A stretch of DNA of 37,752 bases, taken from the NCBI GenBank assembly GCA_910587725.1, contig CAJUNG010000010.1:1-37752 (forward strand), given 5' to 3'. Below the pieces are notes generated by a model. The model was not told where the DNA came from. It worked only from the letters and a program-made list of their open reading frames with translations, and ran no database searches. The position numbers and the translations under genes are program-made. The stretch comes from an uncultured Bacilli bacterium (GTDB lineage: Bacteria; Bacillota_I; Bacilli_A; RF39; UBA660). Below, one piece after another: positions 33,024 to 37,752 of the stretch. The stretch's first letter is position 1; every line of letters starts with the position of its first letter.

Positions 33024-33040
33024 GTTTTTCCAATTTTTTC

Positions 33041-33069
33041 TTGTCTTTTCTTTTCTCCTATGATATCAT
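33041..33069 (+). promoter_or_regulatory. Promoter of the TasA-like gene cluster
   Basis: TTGTCT (33041-33046), a 17-base spacer and TATCAT (33064-33069) with a TGA extension. Start near 33076, followed at once by AAGGAGG. Confidence 0.65.
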
Positions 33070-33093
33070 TTTATTATAAGGAGGCTAAGGAAT

Positions 33094-33765
33094 ATGGAAA
33101 AACGTTCTAGTAAACAAGCAATATTACTTGTGATTGTCATGATTGTATTTTTTATTTCTGTTATCGGATTTGCCTTTGCTTTTTTTACTTATCAAAGAAC
33201 ATCTGGTACAAAAAGTACAATTAATGCAGGAAAATTAGAGTTAGGATATATAGAGGAAACGAATGGAATTTCTTTACAAAATGCTATGCCAGTTAGCGAT
33301 TTACGTGCGATTAATACGACAGACGAGAATGCTTATTTTGATTTTTATGTCACTTATAGTGTTCCTTCATCTTCATTTATTCGCTATGAAATCGATATCG
33401 AGGATATTACTGAGAGTACTTTAGAAGGACAAGAGGAAATTACGAAATTACCAAGTAATCGAGTAAAAGTTGCTTTGGAAAATCGAAGTGTTGCTCTTCC
33501 TGATGATCCATTTTTGGTATCTCCAACTTACTTTTCTTCTATTGAGTTAATTCCTGCAACTGGTGGTAAAAAAGGATACAAACTTTTTGAAAAGACAATT
33601 AGTGGAGAAGAAGTTGATTATTATCGTTTATATATGTGGTTACCTGAGGTCGATAGTGAAGGAACTGCTATTCCTATGATTGATGTTGATGGTGTCGAAG
33701 GAATTGCTAAACGTGCATTTTCTGTTCGCATTAACGTACAAGCTTTGGCACAAGTAAAAGAATAG
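33094..33765 (+). CDS. TasA/camelysin-like secreted protein, paralogue 1
   Basis: The 223-residue product has a lysine-rich start and one hydrophobic segment (8-31) ending AFAFFTYQRT, then INAGKLELGY (43-52). This resembles SipW substrates such as TasA (AAF..., then F-x-x-G-x-L-x-L). The shared motif NGISLQNAMPVSD is at 57-69 and recurs in the next two genes. The C-terminal part ends with YYRLYMWLP...FSVRINVQALA, also shared. A beta-sandwich fold is likely. It probably is processed by the signal peptidase encoded at 35300 and assembles on the surface. The polymer role is inferred from TasA. Confidence 0.75.
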   Translation: MEKRSSKQAILLVIVMIVFFISVIGFAFAFFTYQRTSGTKSTINAGKLELGYIEETNGISLQNAMPVSDLRAINTTDENAYFDFYVTYSVPSSSFIRYEIDIEDITESTLEGQEEITKLPSNRVKVALENRSVALPDDPFLVSPTYFSSIELIPATGGKKGYKLFEKTISGEEVDYYRLYMWLPEVDSEGTAIPMIDVDGVEGIAKRAFSVRINVQALAQVKE

Positions 33766-33781
33766 GAAGGAGGGAAGTACT

Positions 33782-34567
33782 GTGAGAGAAGAATTAGAAG
33801 TAGAGCTTGAAGAAGAAGAGGAAGAAGAAGACCGAAAATATATCGTCATTTTCTTTATCATTTCTTTATTGTTGCTTATTTTTATTGTTATCGGATTTAC
33901 TTACTCTCTTTATAGTGGTTCAATTTCTGGTAATGTGCAACCAATTGATCCGAATCCTACGAATACTCCAACACCAAGTAAGAGCCCAGTACCAAGTACT
34001 AGTCCAATGCCAAGTGACCCTGTACCAAGTGAGGAACCAACGCCAAGTACAAAACCATCTTCTACACCAAAACCTACCAAACCAACTGTTCCTCAAGTAA
34101 ATGTGGTATTTAATTATTCTGATGCGAGTGGTTCTAGTAGTGGAATTTCTTTAAAGAATGCCTCAGCAATTTCTGATGTAGTTGGAAAAAAATTGATGGG
34201 AGAAGGGAATACCTTTGAATTTTCAGTTAATGGAAATGTGGTTTCTCCTAAAATTAAATATTATGTATTAATTGAGACTGACGTTCTTTCTACTCTTCCT
34301 TCTAGCGATGTGAAAGTTTATTTGACTTCAAAAACGGGAACGGGTGAAGTAGAACTTCGAAGTGATGTATTGACCGTTTCGGAGTTAAAAGATATTCAAA
34401 TGAATGGAAAGAATTACAAAGTGTTATATGAAAAGTATATTGATAAAAACACGAAGTTTTCTGATGACTATGTCCTTCGGATGTGGATAAAAGAAAATGC
34501 TAGCGATTATTATGGTAAAAATTATATCTTGCGTGTTGATGTACTTGCAGAAGGGGTAGGTGAATAG
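33782..34567 (+). CDS. TasA-like surface protein with acidic N-terminus and Pro/Ser/Thr linker, paralogue 2
   Basis: Starts at GTG (33782) after GGAGGGAAG. Layout: an acidic head (1-19, with seven Glu in a row), a membrane segment (20-43) and a linker (53-105) rich in P, T and S with imperfect PS/PT repeats. A globular part follows with the shared motif SGISLKNASAISD (120-132) and the shared end DDYVLRMWIKE...YILRVDVLAEG. The linker suggests a wall-spanning stalk. The acidic cytoplasmic head is unusual for a secreted SipW substrate, so this copy may stay membrane-anchored as a base or tether. Function is inferred. Confidence 0.72.
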   Translation: MREELEVELEEEEEEEDRKYIVIFFIISLLLLIFIVIGFTYSLYSGSISGNVQPIDPNPTNTPTPSKSPVPSTSPMPSDPVPSEEPTPSTKPSSTPKPTKPTVPQVNVVFNYSDASGSSSGISLKNASAISDVVGKKLMGEGNTFEFSVNGNVVSPKIKYYVLIETDVLSTLPSSDVKVYLTSKTGTGEVELRSDVLTVSELKDIQMNGKNYKVLYEKYIDKNTKFSDDYVLRMWIKENASDYYGKNYILRVDVLAEGVGE

Positions 34568-34568
34568 C

Positions 34569-35204
34569 ATGAAGGAGAAAAGGGCGAAAAAGTATGATAC
34601 GTTAAAAGCAATGACCTTAGTGATGCTATTCGTTTCTTTGATTTTCTTAGTTTCGGGAATTAGCTATGCCGTTTACCGTAACTTTTTGAAGGGAACAACC
34701 AATAATATTATTGAAGCGGGAAAAATCTATTTTTCTTATGATGAAGATACTTCAGAGTTTAATGGAGTAGATATTAAAAATGCATATCCTGTTGCTGATG
34801 AAGTGGGAAAAGTACAAAGTGGAGAGCATGAATATTTTGATTTTTCTGTTAATGCAACGACGACTTTAGCTGATATTCCTTTTCAGGTATTTGCTGAAAA
34901 ATCTGCTGATAGCACCTTAAAAAATGAATGGGTTAAACTTTATTTGACTTTGCGTAACGGTGCTAGTGAAGCAGCTAGCCCTCTAGTTATGGATGAAGAA
35001 CGTGTTCTAACCTTTGCAGAATTATCTGGAGATGATACCTCAAAACTAATTTATAGTGGGATTGTATTAAATCATAGTATGTCATTTCATCAAGATTTTA
35101 GACTTCGTCTTTGGATTAGTGATACGACTGATGTGGATGATGAAGACTTTTATTCAAAAATGTTTTCTGTGCGGGTGCGAATCACTGCAAATGAAAGTGC
35201 TTAA
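34569..35204 (+). CDS. TasA/camelysin-like secreted protein, paralogue 3
   Basis: From the ATG at 34569 (GGTAGGTG upstream; a GTG at 34560 lies inside the previous gene) the product has 211 residues. A basic head and one membrane segment (14-36) end in GISYAVYRNF; then IIEAGKIYFSYDED (47-60) and the shared motif NGVDIKNAYPVAD (65-77) follow. The end matches paralogues 1 and 2: QDFRLRLWISD...FSVRVRITA. A terminator follows. Its length and layout are closest to paralogue 1. Confidence 0.75.
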   Translation: MKEKRAKKYDTLKAMTLVMLFVSLIFLVSGISYAVYRNFLKGTTNNIIEAGKIYFSYDEDTSEFNGVDIKNAYPVADEVGKVQSGEHEYFDFSVNATTTLADIPFQVFAEKSADSTLKNEWVKLYLTLRNGASEAASPLVMDEERVLTFAELSGDDTSKLIYSGIVLNHSMSFHQDFRLRLWISDTTDVDDEDFYSKMFSVRVRITANESA

Positions 35205-35207
35205 TGT

Positions 35208-35234
35208 AAAGTATCTAGAAAAGATACTTTTTTT
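35208..35234 (+). terminator. Rho-independent terminator after paralogue 3
   Basis: AAAGTATCT (35208-35216) pairs perfectly with AGATACTTT (35222-35230), loop of 5, T-run to 35234. It splits the three structural genes from the signal peptidase gene. Confidence 0.8.
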
Positions 35235-35256
35235 AGTGGTTTTTCTTTACATTTTG

Positions 35257-35265
35257 TGTTATCAT
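35257..35265 (+). promoter_or_regulatory. Extended -10 promoter before the signal peptidase gene
   Basis: TGT-TATCAT at 35257-35265, with no clear -35. It suggests the peptidase gene has its own start near 35272. Confidence 0.4.
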
Positions 35266-35299
35266 AATAATAGCTAAGAATAGGATAGGGTGATAGACG

Positions 35300-36415
35300 A
35301 TGTGGGATACCATTAAAAAAGTATTGAATTTTGTGTCTACAGTATTTTTATATTCTATTTTTGTATTGTTAATTATCGTAGGTTTAATGGTGGCTTTATA
35401 TTTTGTCGACCACTATAAAAGTGTGAAGGAAGGAAATGAGAAACCTCCTTTATTTGGTGCTTATGTAATTATTAGTGGTAGTATGGAACCTGCAATTCAT
35501 GTATATGATGCTGTTGTTACGATGAGAGTAGATGCTAAAGATATTCAAAAAAATGACGTTATCACCTTTATTTCTACTGATCCAGGACATTCGGGAATTA
35601 CGGTAACCCATCGCGTTGTGGGAATTAAAGAGACAGCCAATGGTTCATATGCTTATCGTACAAAAGGAGACAATAATAATGTAGAAGATGATACATTAGT
35701 TAGTTATGATAATGTTCTTGGAAAGGTAATGTTTAGAATTCCTTTAATTGGACATTTGCAAAAAATCCTTACTAGTAATTTTGGATGGTTATTATTAATT
35801 GTTGTGCCATGCTTATTTATCATTATTGGTGATTTAGTAAAATTAATTAAACTTCTTGGAAATAAGGGAGATAAGAATGATTCTTCAGATGATGATAAGG
35901 GAGGAGAAAATGGGCAGCGAAAATCTTCTGCTGAAGTTATACCTCCAGCATCTAAAGCGGTTCAAGAGGTAAAAACGTCGAGAGAAGAGGTTCGGTCTAA
36001 TCCACCTATTGCTCCGCCTCCAAATATAGAATCTAATCCCGCTGTTAATCGTCGGTCTACTGAAGATAAATCTATGCAATCGGGGGTAAATGGGGAGAAA
36101 AAAGTATCTATTGAAATTCCTGAACCAGTTAGACCTAGTCCAAAGCCAGAAGTTGTTCCGGGACCTTATCCAACAAAAACGATTGAAGAGAAAACCCGAG
36201 AAGAAGTTAATGAAGAATTAGATTCCTTGTTTATTGCTGAACCTAAAAGACGGGCAGTTCCTAAAGAGGAAGAAGTCGTTGAAGATTTAAATGATTTTTC
36301 TGAACCTGTTTCACCACCATCGAGAAATGTTTCTGATATAGGGGTAGGAGGTATACCTATTCCTAGAAATCCGAATGCAGCGATTTTGAATGATGCGGGG
36401 GATGGAAAATTCTAA
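35300..36415 (+). CDS. ER-type (SipW-like) signal peptidase I with long C-terminal tail
   Basis: The catalytic part resembles SipW and Sec11: membrane segment 14-35, Ser61 in ISGSMEPAI, His104 in VTHRVVGI (His instead of the bacterial Lys, the ER-type hallmark), and the aspartates in RTKGDNNNVED (124, 130). A second membrane segment covers 163-180. In Bacillus, SipW cleaves TasA and TapA. The remaining ~180 residues (189-371) are Pro/Glu/Ser-rich and look disordered; a normal SipW ends near residue 190. With two membrane spans the tail should be cytoplasmic. The neighbouring TasA-like proteins are the likely substrates. Confidence 0.88.
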   Translation: MWDTIKKVLNFVSTVFLYSIFVLLIIVGLMVALYFVDHYKSVKEGNEKPPLFGAYVIISGSMEPAIHVYDAVVTMRVDAKDIQKNDVITFISTDPGHSGITVTHRVVGIKETANGSYAYRTKGDNNNVEDDTLVSYDNVLGKVMFRIPLIGHLQKILTSNFGWLLLIVVPCLFIIIGDLVKLIKLLGNKGDKNDSSDDDKGGENGQRKSSAEVIPPASKAVQEVKTSREEVRSNPPIAPPPNIESNPAVNRRSTEDKSMQSGVNGEKKVSIEIPEPVRPSPKPEVVPGPYPTKTIEEKTREEVNEELDSLFIAEPKRRAVPKEEEVVEDLNDFSEPVSPPSRNVSDIGVGGIPIPRNPNAAILNDAGDGKF

Positions 36416-36482
36416 AGTGGATGTAATTCCTGTATCTAAAAATATACGGTAAAAATGAAATCATATAGGAGAGTGATTTGTA

Positions 36483-37187
36483 ATGAAAGAAATGTTAAGG
36501 CAGTATTGCTCTATTATTGGGTATTTTCTTGTTGGACTAGCCTTTGGCTTTGCCTTTTTCTATCTTATTTTAAATATTAATCATTATCAAGAGTTGAGAA
36601 GAGGGGCATATATTGATGTCAAGGCAGATCAATCTATTGTCGCATTTGAAGCAACGCTAGATCGAATTACGGAAAACATTCAAGCTTTTTCTTCTACGAA
36701 TTATCAAGGAAGTATGAATTATGCAAGTGCGACATTGTTAAACCAAAAATTTAAAAATTGTGTAAATCTTTTAAGAAATGAAGATTATCGTGAAATTAAG
36801 AATAAAACTTATCTTGATATTAAAGATGTTTATCGATTACAAAAAAGTTATGAAAGTAAAGTATTAAATGAATGTGTTATTTCTTACTTTTATGCCTTAT
36901 CTGATGCTACAGACGGTTCTTTTCAAAACGATGCATATATTTTAGAAAATAAGCGCGTATTACAGGATTATATGGATGTTTTATTAAAGCAAACATCTTA
37001 TTTGAAGAAAGATTTATATGATAATAGCAGTTATTATTTTACGACAGATACCTTTTCACTAGCAGTTAAAAATAATGTAAAAGATGGGTTTTATGAAACG
37101 ATAACTGCATACCAGAATGTAGCTAAGTTTATCGAAGATATGTCTATATGGTATAAGACAAGAGTTCTTTCTGAGGAGGAATTATGA
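36483..37187 (+). CDS. Uncharacterised protein with one N-terminal membrane segment
   Basis: Not recognised. One membrane helix (about residues 11-31, GYFLVGLAFGFAFFYLIL) is followed by ~200 residues, mainly helical and probably outside the cell, with many Tyr, Asn and Lys. Two cysteines are near the middle. It starts after GGAGAGTGATTT and overlaps the next gene by four bases (ATGA), so the two are made together. Its position after the SipW-like gene suggests a part of the same surface system, but no motif shows it. Confidence 0.72.
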   Translation: MKEMLRQYCSIIGYFLVGLAFGFAFFYLILNINHYQELRRGAYIDVKADQSIVAFEATLDRITENIQAFSSTNYQGSMNYASATLLNQKFKNCVNLLRNEDYREIKNKTYLDIKDVYRLQKSYESKVLNECVISYFYALSDATDGSFQNDAYILENKRVLQDYMDVLLKQTSYLKKDLYDNSSYYFTTDTFSLAVKNNVKDGFYETITAYQNVAKFIEDMSIWYKTRVLSEEEL

Positions 37188-37681
37188 TACGAATCATGAA
37201 TGGTTTTTTCAGTATGTTAAAGTTCTTATTGCTAGGAATTAGTTTTTTTGTCACTTTCTATATTGTGATGTCAATGTATGAGAGATTGGAAAAAAATATT
37301 TTGTCTGCAATTCCTATTTTTATCCCGTATCTTATTTTATTTTTGCTTATGTCATTTAACTTGATTTTTAAGCAAAAACAAGTCACTAGAAATATTTTCT
37401 TTAATTTAACGGTTTGTCTTGTGTTCGGTGTATTTATTTTCGTTGGTTGGCGTAGTCTTATGGATGATTATATGTTAGTAAGATATAAAAACGACTATCA
37501 AATTAGTTTTCATTATTTTTCTGATATGATTGCTCCATTAAAAGCAATGCTTTATCTTTTAATTTTTGGTGATTTGTTCTTAATTTTTACCAAGAAGCGT
37601 GAACCTAAAGAAAAAATTCAATCATTAAAAAAAGAAGAAGTTGTCGCTCCTTCTTTAGATGTTTCCTCAACTACAGTTTAA
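37184..37681 (+). CDS. Uncharacterised four-helix membrane protein
   Basis: Not recognised. The 165 residues show about four hydrophobic segments (roughly 8-28, 42-60, 70-87 and 113-134), then a charged cytoplasmic tail with EPKEKIQSLKKEE. No catalytic motif is visible. It overlaps the preceding gene as ATGA and is likely its partner in the membrane. Confidence 0.7.
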   Translation: MIRIMNGFFSMLKFLLLGISFFVTFYIVMSMYERLEKNILSAIPIFIPYLILFLLMSFNLIFKQKQVTRNIFFNLTVCLVFGVFIFVGWRSLMDDYMLVRYKNDYQISFHYFSDMIAPLKAMLYLLIFGDLFLIFTKKREPKEKIQSLKKEEVVAPSLDVSSTTV

Positions 37682-37752
37682 TATGAAGAGGTAAGAAGAT
37701 TATAATACCTTTAAGGTTCACACTAAATAAAAAGAATGATAAAATTTTATTT

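Noticed and set aside
37701..37706. Promoter TATAAT at the right edge
   Set aside because: No -35 or TG extension is present and the downstream gene lies outside the window.

Overview
The window is the replication-origin region of a low-GC Bacilli-type (Firmicutes) chromosome. The evidence is the gene order rsmG-mnmG-mnmE-jag-yidC-rnpA-rpmH (minus strand) facing dnaA-dnaN-recF-gyrB-gyrA-tadA-dnaX-ebfC-recR-bofA-holB-ricT-trmN6-rsmI-pth-mfd-spoVT-metG-tatD (plus strand), the AT-rich base composition, Shine-Dalgarno (SD) sequences before most genes, and TGA used as a stop. bofA and spoVT suggest an endospore former or a descendant of one. An uncultured gut Bacilli lineage is a plausible host, but that is inference.

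Layout. 103-6211 (minus): tRNA and rRNA modification, KH/R3H RNA-binding protein, membrane insertase, RNase P protein and L34, driven by a strong rpmH promoter. 6372-8100: bipartite oriC, with DnaA-box clusters before and after dnaA and an AT-rich unwinding region before dnaN. 8120-15531: replication genes, with a ComK-like regulator where yaaA usually sits and a 7-codon leader ORF overlapping the TTG start of recF. 15532-17640: a 2.1-kb non-coding region, the most remarkable part of the window. It holds ten parS sites, three exact Noc-binding palindromes and sixteen DnaA-box-like 10-mers, largely arranged in ~186-bp tandem units. 17643-28314: a short SRP RNA, then tadA, clamp loader, recombination, sporulation, tRNA and repair genes. 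28518-32387: a helical unknown, spoVT, a T-box leader with metG, and tatD. 32419-33009: a membrane-anchored 3D-domain protein. 33094-37681: a locus of three paralogous TasA/camelysin-like surface proteins, an ER-type (SipW) signal peptidase with a long C-terminal tail, and two unrecognised membrane proteins.

How it works together. DnaA acts at oriC, and probably also binds the array 8-10 kb to the right. The array should load ParB (and Noc, if encoded) and so join centromere, division-site and initiation signals in one locus. No parA, parB or noc lies inside the window; in relatives they follow rsmG, which would be just off the left edge. The SipW/TasA-like locus probably makes a processed, secreted or surface-anchored fibre or coat.
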